Source: JBBSOW01 sp038259365
GTDB lineage: Bacteria > Actinomycetota > Actinomycetes > Propionibacteriales > Propionibacteriaceae
Assembly: GCA_038259365.1 (NCBI GenBank)
Contig: JBBSOW010000139.1
Span: 1-7,353, forward strand
Length of the DNA stretch: 7,353 nucleotides
Direction: 5' to 3'
Below the pieces are notes generated by a model, which ran no database searches, was not told where the DNA came from, and saw only the letters and a list, made by a program, of their open reading frames with translations. This document shows, piece by piece, positions 1 to 6,172 of this stretch. Within the stretch, counting starts at the first letter, position 1. Every line of letters starts with the position of its first letter. A program made the translations under genes and the position numbers.

Positions 1-76
1 CGCCGGGGCCTTGCGCGCCGGTCGGGCCCACAAGACGGCGCCGCAGCAAAAGAACGAGTTCCCCCGAAACTGGGCG
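1..76. other. left-edge stretch, no gene recognised
   Basis: No gene is supported here. All three rightward frames stay open from the left edge past the terminator hairpin, yet none gives a recognisable protein. The terminator that follows must therefore serve a gene ending left of the window, or a non-coding RNA whose 3' part lies here. A short GC-rich hairpin (arms at 62-66 and 75-79) overlaps the first arm of the terminator. I do not recognise a structured RNA family. Confidence 0.3.
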
Positions 77-109
77 GGGCCGACAATCGGGTCGGCACGG
101 CCCTTTTTT
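77..109 (+). terminator. intrinsic terminator of an upstream transcript
   Basis: A perfect 6-bp stem, GGGCCG (77-82) with CGGCCC (98-103), is followed at once by six T residues (104-109). This is the classical Rho-independent layout for rightward transcription. The 15-nt loop can rearrange into an inner stem, GCCGA (79-83) with TCGGC (92-96). It would isolate rpf from whatever lies to the left. Confidence 0.7.
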
Positions 110-115
110 GCGTCT

Positions 116-152
116 GTAAACCTGAGAAACCTCAACCGTAACTTAAGGTAAA
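116..152 (+). promoter_or_regulatory. GTAA(A/C) direct repeats, candidate response-regulator site
   Basis: Three same-strand copies of GTAA(A/C) start at 116, 138 and 148, so the spacings are 22 and 10 bp, close to whole turns of the helix. OmpR-type regulators bind tandem half-sites with about this spacing. In actinobacteria MtrA is known to control cell-wall hydrolase and rpf genes, and GTAAC-like repeats have been described for it as far as I recall. The repeats are seen; the assignment to MtrA is inference. Confidence 0.35.
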
Positions 153-153
153 T

Positions 154-183
154 TTGCTTTGCCGTGAGGCGGCCACCTACCGT
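154..183 (+). promoter_or_regulatory. weak candidate promoter for rpf
   Basis: TTGCTT (154-159) is followed after 18 bp by TACCGT (178-183), which fits the TANNNT -10 form of actinobacterial housekeeping promoters. Transcription would start near 190 and leave a 5' leader of about 100 nt before the rpf ATG. The -35 match is partial and other start points are possible, for example around TTATCG at 207-212. Confidence 0.25.
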
Positions 184-201
184 TCACGCGTGACGTTGCT
201 G

Positions 202-215
202 ATTCGTTATCGAAT
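202..215. repeat. small dyad in the rpf leader
   Basis: ATTCG (202-206) and CGAAT (211-215) form perfect inverted arms around the 4-nt centre TTAT. A separate perfect 10-bp palindrome, TCACGCGTGA, lies at 184-193. Either could be an operator half-pair or a small RNA hairpin. Both are short enough to arise by chance. Confidence 0.35.
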
Positions 216-219
216 TTGG

Positions 220-237
220 CTGAGAAAACACTGAGAA
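220..237 (+). repeat. tandem CTGAGAA repeat upstream of rpf
   Basis: CTGAGAA occurs at 220-226 and again at 231-237, an 11-bp period, and a third copy is at 122-128. The pair is in the likely 5' leader about 60 bp before the rpf start codon. No function is known to me. The spacing suits tandem binding by a dimeric or tandem-site regulator, or it may be a leader RNA element. Confidence 0.45.
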
Positions 238-293
238 CGATTCCCTGTACTCACTGTGCGGGGCGCCCGCCGCAGGAAAGGACATCGACGCCC

Positions 294-938
294 ATGTCGA
301 AAATCACCACCGCAAGCACCACGAGCCCCAGCATCGCCAAGCGCCTGGTCGGCGCTGCCGCCGCCTTGGCCCTCGCCGCCGGAATGGCGGTCACGGCCCC
401 GGCCGCGCAAGCCGACGCGGCGTCGGTGTGGGATCGCGTGGCCAAGTGCGAAAGCGGCGGCCGCTGGAACATCAACACCGGCAACGGCTACCACGGCGGG
501 CTGCAGTTCAGCCGGTCCACCTGGCGCGCCTACGGTGGCGCCAAGTACGCCAGCACGGCGAACAAGGCGTCGAAGGGCCAGCAGATCAAGATCGCCCAGC
601 GCACTCTGAAGGCTCAGGGCCCCGGAGCGTGGCCCGTCTGCAGCAAGCGCGCCGGGCTGACCCGTTCCAACGGCGCGGCCGCCTCGGGCGGCTCGACAAA
701 GGCCAAGAAGTCCACCAAGGCGAAGCCGAGCAAGCACAAGGCCACGAAGAAGACGGCCAAGAAGTCGACCAAGTCGACCGCGGCCAAGACGGTGCACGTC
801 CGCAGCGGCGACACACTCGCGAGGATCGCCAAGCGCCACCACGTCAGGGGCGGTTGGAAGGCCCTGTGGAAGCTGAACAAGAAGTCGGTCAAGAACCCCA
901 ACCGGATCCGCGTCGGTCAGTCCCTGCGCGTCCGCTGA
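294..938 (+). CDS. secreted resuscitation-promoting factor (Rpf domain plus LysM)
   Basis: Secreted peptidoglycan-cleaving protein of 214 aa. A Sec signal peptide has a basic start (K16, R17), an Ala-rich core at 18-35 and a cleavage motif AQA at 38-40. The Rpf (transglycosylase-like) domain follows at about 43-120, with the conserved W46, catalytic Glu E53 in CESGGRW, and a C52/C116 pair expected to form the family disulfide. Residues 135-165 are a Lys/Ala/Ser/Thr-rich linker. A LysM domain for wall binding occupies about 167-213 (SGDTL, then GQSLRV). Micrococcus luteus Rpf has the same order of domains. The ATG at 294 is chosen because GGAAAGG (275-281) precedes it and the signal peptide begins there; an upstream TTG at 216 would add 26 residues with no signal-like character. 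Rpf proteins remodel the wall and help dormant cells resume growth. The gene is alone and converges with the GH13 gene 22 bp away. I see no ydaO (c-di-AMP) riboswitch consensus upstream. Confidence 0.95.
   Translation: MSKITTASTTSPSIAKRLVGAAAALALAAGMAVTAPAAQADAASVWDRVAKCESGGRWNINTGNGYHGGLQFSRSTWRAYGGAKYASTANKASKGQQIKIAQRTLKAQGPGAWPVCSKRAGLTRSNGAAASGGSTKAKKSTKAKPSKHKATKKTAKKSTKSTAAKTVHVRSGDTLARIAKRHHVRGGWKALWKLNKKSVKNPNRIRVGQSLRVR
701..773 (+). repeat. imperfect repeat coding the Lys-rich linker
   Basis: A 19-nt unit at 701-719 recurs at 755-773 with one mismatch, a 54-bp (18-codon) period. Each copy encodes AKKSTK in the linker between the Rpf and LysM domains. In-frame repeat units of this kind can expand or contract and so change linker length between strains. 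Confidence 0.7.
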
Positions 939-960
939 TCCGGCTACCCTCGCGGCGTCC

Positions 961-2697
961 TCAACCGCGCCGAAGCATGATCGCCTCCCACGGCCGCAAG
1001 GCAACATCGCGGCCCAGGGAGGGCGTATCGGGGTAGTTACCCAGCACGACCGAAGCGCGCGATGACGCTGGATCCTCGCTCAGGGTGGCGGTGGCAGGCT
1101 CGTCGGAGAAGTTGGCGAAGACGAGCAGCTGTCGATCCTCCCAGGTGCGGGCGAAGGCGAACACCTGCTCGTCCTCGGCCGCGAGCAGCTCGTAGCGGCC
1201 GTGCACGAGCACGGGATCGTCCTTGCGAAGCCGGATCAGCGACTTGTAGTGGCTGAGCACCGAGGAAGGGTCGTCCACCTGGGCGGCGGCGTTGATCTCG
1301 GCGAAGTTGGGGTTTACCGGGAGCCACGGCGTCCCGGTGGTGAAGCCCGCGTGGGACGAATCGTCCCACTGCATGGGGGCGCGGGCGTGATCGCGGCCGC
1401 GGTAGGCCAGCCAGGCCATCACCTGTTTGACGGTGTCGCGGCGCAGCCCCTGGGCGTGCTGGTGATGCGCCTGAATGTCTTGGTATTCCTCGATGCTGAC
1501 AAACGGCGAGTTCGTCATGCCCAGCTCCTCGCCCTGATACACGTACGGGGTGCCGCGCAGCCCGTGCAGAACGGTCGCGAGCAGCTTGGCCGAGCGTTCG
1601 CGAAACTCATCCGAGGGGTTGCCGAAGCGGGACACCGCACGCGGTTGATCGTGGTTGTCCCAGTAGAGGCTGTTCCAGCCGACATCGTGCAGGCCGGTCT
1701 GCCACCGGCTCAGGTTCGCACGCAACTCCTTGAGCGGTACCGGGGGAGACTGGCTCGGATCGCCGTCGAGATTGACGTGTTCGAACGTGAAGACCATGTC
1801 CAGCTCGCGACGCTGCGGATCGGTGTAGCGGGCAGCCTGTTCCACGCTCACGCCCGGCATCTCCCCGACCGTGACGAGGACCTTCTCGCTGGCGCCGAGC
1901 ACCTCGCGGTGCATCTCGGCCATAAACTCGTGGATCCGCGGTCCGTTCTCGAACTCCGAGCCGGCATCGCCGTAGAACTCCCCGTGCTGGCTGGGCACGT
2001 CGCCGAGCGGGAGCACCTTGGAGATGAAGTTGATGACGTCCATCCGAAACCCGTCGACCCCTCGTTCCAGCCACCAGCGCATCATCGCGTAGACGCCCTG
2101 GCGGACCTGCGGGTTCTCCCAGTTCAGGTCCGGCTGCTTGCGGCTGAAGAGGTGCAGGTAATACTCCCCGGTGGCCTCGTCGAACTCCCACGCGGAATCG
2201 GCGAACGCCGCCGCCCAGTTCGTGGGTTCGGCGCCGGGCTCGCCGCCGACAGCCCCGTCTCGGGGCGGCGCCCACCAGTACCAGTCCCGCTTGGGGTTGT
2301 CCGTGCTGGATCGGGACTCCACGAACCACGGGTGCTCATCGGAGGTGTGGTTGACGACCAGGTCCATGACGAACCTCATGTCCCGCTCGTGCAGGCCGAC
2401 GATCAACTCGTCAATGTCGCCCAGCGTGCCAAACTCGGGAGCCACGGCTTGGTAGTCGGAGACGTCGTAGCCGTTGTCGTCTTGCGGCGAAGCGAAGAAC
2501 GGGGAGAGCCAGACGATCTCCACTCCGAGATCGTGCAGGTAGTCCAAGCGCTCGATGATGCCGCGGATGTCTCCGATGCCGTCGCCGTTGCTGTCGGCGA
2601 AGCTACGCGGATAGATCTGATAGACCACGGACCGCTTCCACCACGGCACATCTGGGTTGAAATCGGGAGCAGAGTTCGGTGGTGACGTCGGTGACAC
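961..2697 (-). CDS. GH13 alpha-glucosidase (oligo-1,6-glucosidase type)
   Basis: Cytoplasmic glycoside hydrolase of 578 aa that releases glucose from the non-reducing end of short alpha-glucans. All GH13 signatures are present: a Ca-binding loop with D35, N37, D39 and D43; region I DLVVNH (112-117); the QPDLNWEN block (188-195) typical of subfamily 31; region II GFRMDV with nucleophile D220; acid/base E279 in VGEM; and NHD (348-350) with the transition-state Asp. V221 right after the nucleophile is the residue usually linked to alpha-1,6 specificity, where alpha-1,4 enzymes tend to have Thr. There is no signal peptide. The GTG at 2697 is chosen because GAGAGGAAA (2702-2710) lies just upstream and the protein then has normal family length; an in-frame ATG at 2805 would add 36 atypical residues and overlap the PSP1 promoter. 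The gene is monocistronic, divergent from PSP1 and convergent with rpf. Exact substrate (isomaltose, panose, maltose) is not fixed by sequence. Trehalose-6-phosphate hydrolase is less likely. Confidence 0.93.
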   Translation of the reverse strand: MSPTSPPNSAPDFNPDVPWWKRSVVYQIYPRSFADSNGDGIGDIRGIIERLDYLHDLGVEIVWLSPFFASPQDDNGYDVSDYQAVAPEFGTLGDIDELIVGLHERDMRFVMDLVVNHTSDEHPWFVESRSSTDNPKRDWYWWAPPRDGAVGGEPGAEPTNWAAAFADSAWEFDEATGEYYLHLFSRKQPDLNWENPQVRQGVYAMMRWWLERGVDGFRMDVINFISKVLPLGDVPSQHGEFYGDAGSEFENGPRIHEFMAEMHREVLGASEKVLVTVGEMPGVSVEQAARYTDPQRRELDMVFTFEHVNLDGDPSQSPPVPLKELRANLSRWQTGLHDVGWNSLYWDNHDQPRAVSRFGNPSDEFRERSAKLLATVLHGLRGTPYVYQGEELGMTNSPFVSIEEYQDIQAHHQHAQGLRRDTVKQVMAWLAYRGRDHARAPMQWDDSSHAGFTTGTPWLPVNPNFAEINAAAQVDDPSSVLSHYKSLIRLRKDDPVLVHGRYELLAAEDEQVFAFARTWEDRQLLVFANFSDEPATATLSEDPASSRASVVLGNYPDTPSLGRDVALRPWEAIMLRRG

Positions 2698-2701
2698 GGG
2701 T

Positions 2702-2710
2702 TTCCTCTCG
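2702..2710 (-). promoter_or_regulatory. ribosome binding site deciding the GH13 GTG start
   Basis: On the minus strand this reads CGAGAGGAAA just ahead of CCC and the GTG codon at 2697-2695, a good Shine-Dalgarno match at normal spacing. It favours the GTG start over the ATG 108 nt further upstream. Confidence 0.7.
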
Positions 2711-2713
2711 CGC

Positions 2714-2731
2714 TGGTCGGTGCAACGACCA
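2714..2731. promoter_or_regulatory. inverted repeat upstream of the GH13 gene, candidate operator
   Basis: TGGTCG (2714-2719) and CGACCA (2726-2731) are perfect 6-bp inverted arms around GTGCAA. The site is centred about 25 bp before the GH13 GTG, next to its ribosome binding site. It could be the operator of a sugar-responsive repressor, since GH13 genes are often under LacI-type control, or an RNA hairpin. The centre is not the symmetrical CG typical of LacI-family operators, so the regulator type is open. Confidence 0.4.
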
Positions 2732-2804
2732 TGCTCTCGCATCGCGGGCTGTCCCGCCATCAGGTGCCGCGCGGTGTCCCGCCCCGGAATAGTTGCTGAG
2801 CGCA

Positions 2805-2816
2805 TACCCTGGGCGT
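2805..2816 (+). promoter_or_regulatory. -10 box of a probable leaderless promoter for PSP1
   Basis: TACCCT (2805-2810) fits TANNNT and ends exactly 6 nt before the ATG at 2817. Transcription would then start at or next to the A of the start codon, giving a leaderless mRNA. Consistently, no purine-rich ribosome binding site is visible at the expected distance. No clear -35 box is seen. Confidence 0.55.
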
Positions 2817-3668
2817 ATGGCCAAAGTGATGGCGGTGTGGTTCGAACGATACGGACGGCTCTACTACCTCGATCCCGGGGAGTACGCCGTCCGAGTGGGC
2901 GATCACGTCCTTTTCCCCACCGATGCGGGCCACGAGGTGGCCGAGTGCGTCTGGGCCCCCGAGTGGATGAGCGAGGGCGGGTTCGACGCGCTGCCCGTCT
3001 GTGCCGGGTTCGCCACCGAGGAAGACCAGGAGCGCGATCGGGAAAACAAGAAGCGCCGCGCCGAGGCCCGGCTAGTCGCCAATCGGATGATTCGCCGCCA
3101 TGAGCTGCCCATGAAGGTGGTCGGCATCGACTACATCGACCGCAGCGAGGACTTCGACAAGCAGGTCGTGGTCTACTTCACCGCTCCGCACCGGGTGGAT
3201 TTTCGAGCGCTGGTCGGCGAGCTCGCGAAGGCGTTGCGCGCCCGGATCGATCTGCGCCAGATCGGCAGCCGGGAGGCGGCCAGCATCACGGGCGGAATCG
3301 GCAGCTGCGGCCGCGAGCTCTGCTGTGCGACGTTCGGCAAAAACTTCGACCCCGTGAGCCAGCGGATGGCGAGGCTGCAAGACCTGCCCGCCAACCCCCT
3401 GCGCATCTCCGGCGCCTGTGGTCGGCTGATGTGCTGTTTGAAGTACGAGCATCCGCTCTACGTGGATTTTGTGAAGTCCGCCCCCGCCGTCGGGGAACGA
3501 GCCACCTCACCCGCCGGGGACGGCGTCGTCGTCGGCCATTCGGTGCCCACCGACACGGTCGTGTTGAAGCTGCTCGCCTCCGGCGAGGTCACGCATTGCG
3601 ATCGCGCGTCGGTGTGCTCGGCCCGGCGGGCGTTCGACACCCGGCCCGCCGACGGGTCCGCCGGGTGA
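2817..3668 (+). CDS. PSP1-domain protein, RicT (YaaT)-like
   Basis: Soluble 283-aa protein of the PSP1 family. The PSP1 core covers about 50-135. The conserved RVDFRALVGELA block is at 126-137, and after it two cysteine clusters, CGRELCC (C164, C169, C170) and CGRLMCC (C201, C206, C207), then LKYEHP. In Bacillus subtilis RicT these regions belong to the Ric(A/F/T) complex, which binds Fe-S clusters and influences RNase Y-dependent RNA processing and sporulation phosphorelay. In actinobacteria the role is not established, so function here is inference. Residues 66-96 are highly charged and probably helical. The ATG at 2817 is preferred to the TTG at 2793 because the family starts with a short run into a beta-strand (MAVWFERYGRLYYLDPG) and the -10 box sits where a leaderless start needs it. 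The stop codon overlaps the next gene's GTG, so the S33 hydrolase is probably translationally coupled. From memory, actinobacterial homologues often lie beside holB (DNA polymerase III delta prime); holB is not present here. Confidence 0.92.
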   Translation: MAKVMAVWFERYGRLYYLDPGEYAVRVGDHVLFPTDAGHEVAECVWAPEWMSEGGFDALPVCAGFATEEDQERDRENKKRRAEARLVANRMIRRHELPMKVVGIDYIDRSEDFDKQVVVYFTAPHRVDFRALVGELAKALRARIDLRQIGSREAASITGGIGSCGRELCCATFGKNFDPVSQRMARLQDLPANPLRISGACGRLMCCLKYEHPLYVDFVKSAPAVGERATSPAGDGVVVGHSVPTDTVVLKLLASGEVTHCDRASVCSARRAFDTRPADGSAG

Positions 3669-5293
3669 GCCGGACCCGCACGCGGGGGCGAATGCTGTGC
3701 GCGGTGCTGCTCGGCGTACTGCTGACCGGCTGCTCGGTGCTGGGCGGTGCCTCCGAGGGTGCGCAGTCCCAGGCGCCCGCCACCTCCTCGAGTCCGACCG
3801 GTTCCGCTTCCCCTTCGGCGTTGCCGCTCGATTCACCGGATCGGCCCAGCCCGGAGATGCCCGACGTGCGCCCGCCCGGGATCACCGTGGCCCCACCGGG
3901 TCTCGGTTTGCCGCGCTATACCCAACAGCCGCTGGATTGGCGGGTCTGCGGTTCCCTGGAATGTGCCGACGTCTCGGCGCCGCTGGACTACGCCAACCCC
4001 GATGGCCCCGCGCTCACCCTGGCCCTGAAGATGCGGCGGGCCACCGCCACGCCCCGGCTGGGCACGCTGTTCGTCAACCCCGGCGGCCCGGGCGGATCCG
4101 GCCAAGAACTCGTCTCCTACTTCCGCTCCGCCGGTTTGGAGGCCTACGACATCGTGGGCTGGGATCCTCGCGGCACCGGGGGATCGACCCCCGTGCGGTG
4201 CTTCCAGGGCCGGGACGTCGAGGCGCTGACCGAGATCGACATGTCCCCCGACGACAGGGCCGAGGAGCAGGCGCTGATCGTCATGAGCCGATCATTCGGC
4301 CAATCCTGCCTCGAGAGGTCCGGGACGCTCCTGCAGCACATCTCGACCGAAGAGACCGTCCGCGATCTGGACCTGCTTCGCGAGCTCGTCCACGATCCCA
4401 AGCTGAACTACCTCGGCTACTCCTACGGCACCCGCATCGGCGCCACCTACGCCCAGCTGTTCGGCGACCGCGTCGAGAAGATGGTGCTGGACAGCGCGAT
4501 CAACATCACCGACGACCACTCGATCATCCAGGCGCAGGGCTTCGACCTCGCGCTCCACAACTTCGCGGACTGGTGTGTGGCGCAGAGGTGCCCGCTCGGC
4601 GAGGACACCGAAGCGGTGCTCGCCGCGGTGACGGATCTCTTCGATCGCGCCGATGTGCAACCCATCCCCACCAAGCTCATCGATCTGGCGACCGACGAGC
4701 AGCGCCAGCGCAAGGTGACCCAATCCGAGGCCGTCCTGGGCGTCGTGGTGGCCCTCTACGGAGGGGAGCGATCCTTCACCCCGCTCTTGAAGGCCGTAAA
4801 CGAGGCGCGCCAAGGCGACGGTGGGACGCTGCAGCTGCTCGCGGACTCCTACAACGGCCGCAACGCCGACGGGCAGTACGACGAACAGCTGTTCGCCTTC
4901 CCCGCGGTCTCGTGTCTGGATAGGCCCGATAGTGGGCTGGCCGGAGCGGAACAGGACTGGCAGACGGCGAAGAAGAAGGCGCCCATCTTCGGCGAATACT
5001 TCGGACCCGAGGTCCAGTGCCCGGTGTGGCCCGTCCCGGCCGTGGGAGGGGTGAAGACCATTACCGGCCCCGGAGCCCCGCCCATCGTCGTCATCGGGAG
5101 CACCGGGGATTCCGCCACCCCGTACCAGTACGCGGTGTCGATGGCCAAGCAGCTCGAATCCGGGGTCCTGGTGACGTTCGACGGGCTGGGCCACGCCACC
5201 TACGGCGGCAACAGCGCCTGCGTCGACGACCTCGTGGTCAAGTACCTGACCGAGGGCGTCGTACCGCCCGATCAGACGGTCTGCAAACCCTAG
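3665..5293 (+). CDS. exported S33 alpha/beta-hydrolase lipoprotein (tripeptidyl-aminopeptidase-like)
   Basis: Secreted, lipid-anchored serine peptidase of 542 aa, related to Streptomyces Tap and mycobacterial Hip1/CaeA. It has a basic n-region (R3-R9), a hydrophobic core (10-20) and the lipobox LTGC with lipidated C23, then a Ser/Pro/Ala linker to about 85. The hydrolase fold shows the oxyanion segment NPGGPGGSG (138-146), GYSYG with nucleophile S253, D482 in STGDSATP, and H510 in GLGHATY. The C-terminal part is the TAP-like domain. Ten further cysteines (95, 100, 179, 215, 304, 309, 417, 452, 519, 540) suggest five disulfides outside the membrane. The GTG at 3665 is chosen over the ATG at 3692 because only it supplies the positive n-region; it overlaps the PSP1 stop by 4 bp (GTGA). 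The open frame further upstream to 3431 is only the PSP1 gene read in another frame. Expected reaction: release of short peptides from N-termini of extracytoplasmic proteins. The natural substrate is unknown. Confidence 0.92.
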   Translation: MSRTRTRGRMLCAVLLGVLLTGCSVLGGASEGAQSQAPATSSSPTGSASPSALPLDSPDRPSPEMPDVRPPGITVAPPGLGLPRYTQQPLDWRVCGSLECADVSAPLDYANPDGPALTLALKMRRATATPRLGTLFVNPGGPGGSGQELVSYFRSAGLEAYDIVGWDPRGTGGSTPVRCFQGRDVEALTEIDMSPDDRAEEQALIVMSRSFGQSCLERSGTLLQHISTEETVRDLDLLRELVHDPKLNYLGYSYGTRIGATYAQLFGDRVEKMVLDSAINITDDHSIIQAQGFDLALHNFADWCVAQRCPLGEDTEAVLAAVTDLFDRADVQPIPTKLIDLATDEQRQRKVTQSEAVLGVVVALYGGERSFTPLLKAVNEARQGDGGTLQLLADSYNGRNADGQYDEQLFAFPAVSCLDRPDSGLAGAEQDWQTAKKKAPIFGEYFGPEVQCPVWPVPAVGGVKTITGPGAPPIVVIGSTGDSATPYQYAVSMAKQLESGVLVTFDGLGHATYGGNSACVDDLVVKYLTEGVVPPDQTVCKP

Positions 5294-5297
5294 GCCG

Positions 5298-6092
5298 TCA
5301 GCCGGTGTAGAGCCGAACGGCGGCCAAGGAATCCGCGAACACCCCCAGCGTGGAGACGCCGCCGTCGTCGATGGCCCAAGTGGTCATCTCGCGGGTGATG
5401 CGGGTGCCCAACCCCCGGCCGGTCAGCCCCCGATGGGTGAGGATGCCGACGAGATGCGCCACGCCATTGTCCTCTCGTTGAGCGCCGCCGATGGCCACGA
5501 GCGCGCCCGATTGATCGCGCAGGCCGACCCAGTGCGCCACGGTGCCCGTGCCGATTCGGGCCCAAACGCGCGGATTGTGTTCGGTGGTGAAGGCGATAAG
5601 TTCCGCGGCGTCGTCGAGGTCGTCCAGCTCGACGAGGCGGTACTCACCGGTCTGCTCGCTGGGCGGCCACGCGGTTGCCGCGTCGGGCGCGCCGGTGGTC
5701 CACATCCAGTCCCAACCACCGCCCCGCACAGTGACGGGCAAAACCTCGGGGGCCAGGTCGGCGTGAGCTCGAGGCACCGAGACCCGCAGGACCTCCCCGA
5801 CGGGGAGCAGCTCGGTCAGCGCGTGGAACGCCAGACGCATGCGTTCCGGCTCGGGCCGGCTCGAGGTGGGGGCGAGAGGGTGCACCCAGAACCCCCGAAA
5901 CCGGCCCGCTCTCGGGATCAGGGCGACGTCGTGGCAGACGATCGCCGCTTCGGACAGCGTGGCCGGCAGGCACCATCGCACCCACGGGTCGATACCCGCC
6001 GCGGCGTGGGGTTCGGCCCTGGCGGCCAGCGCCGCGCGCGTGCTCACCCGCTCGAAGTCCTCGGCGTTCGGCGCTGGCGGGGTAGGACTCAC
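5298..6092 (-). CDS. GNAT-family N-acetyltransferase with short C-terminus
   Basis: Probable acetyl-CoA-dependent transferase of 264 aa. The first ~145 residues form an uncharacterised domain with no motif I recognise. The GNAT fold occupies about 150-264: strand and helix after EYRLVELDDLDDA, strand 197-204, the motif A strand VAHLVGILTH (211-220), and the acetyl-CoA pyrophosphate loop RGLTGRGLGTRI (221-232). The end, LGVFADSLAAVRLYTG, matches the usual actinobacterial pattern of N/S-x-x-A-x-x-L-Y, but the protein stops there, where relatives normally continue with LGF and about 15-20 residues of the last strands. The stop codon lies 4 bp from that of the convergent S33 gene. The GTG at 6092 is used since no better start or clear ribosome site is visible; GTG at codon 16 is an alternative. 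The substrate is unknown. It may be functional with a trimmed tail or in decay. Confidence 0.8.
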   Translation of the reverse strand: MSPTPPAPNAEDFERVSTRAALAARAEPHAAAGIDPWVRWCLPATLSEAAIVCHDVALIPRAGRFRGFWVHPLAPTSSRPEPERMRLAFHALTELLPVGEVLRVSVPRAHADLAPEVLPVTVRGGGWDWMWTTGAPDAATAWPPSEQTGEYRLVELDDLDDAAELIAFTTEHNPRVWARIGTGTVAHWVGLRDQSGALVAIGGAQREDNGVAHLVGILTHRGLTGRGLGTRITREMTTWAIDDGGVSTLGVFADSLAAVRLYTG

Positions 6093-6143
6093 GCCGGACA
6101 GCCTGCCAGGTCGGTGCCTGGGTTTTCGCTCTGGTTACGCGAG

Positions 6144-6172
6144 TGGCACCGCCATGACGGAGACCGTATAGT
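6144..6172 (+). promoter_or_regulatory. promoter of tRNA-Thr
   Basis: TATAGT (6167-6172) is an excellent -10 hexamer. The -35 region at 6144-6149 reads TGGCAC and is weak, at 17-bp spacing. Transcription should start near 6179, giving a leader of about 40 nt before the tRNA. A perfect 12-bp palindrome, GCTTGGCCAAGC, spans 6181-6192, right at the start of that leader. It has no loop, so it suggests a protein site or chance more than a hairpin. Confidence 0.5.

Noticed and set aside
1..293. ydaO-type c-di-AMP riboswitch upstream of rpf
   Set aside because: Often found before rpf genes in actinobacteria, but the conserved sequence blocks of that riboswitch are not visible here.
1201..2685. 494-aa open frame on the + strand opposite the GH13 gene
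   Set aside because: It is antisense to a gene with all catalytic motifs, its composition is a GC-rich mirror of that gene, and it shows no domain or ribosome binding site.
3431..3664. N-terminal extension of the S33 peptidase frame
   Set aside because: Arg-rich translation of the PSP1 gene in another frame; the signal peptide and lipobox fix the start at 3665.
3697..4923. 408-aa Arg/Pro-rich frame on the + strand
   Set aside because: Alternate frame of the S33 peptidase gene; its composition is typical of out-of-frame GC-rich DNA.
4292..5194. 300-aa frame on the - strand
   Set aside because: Antisense shadow of the S33 peptidase gene with no recognisable domain.
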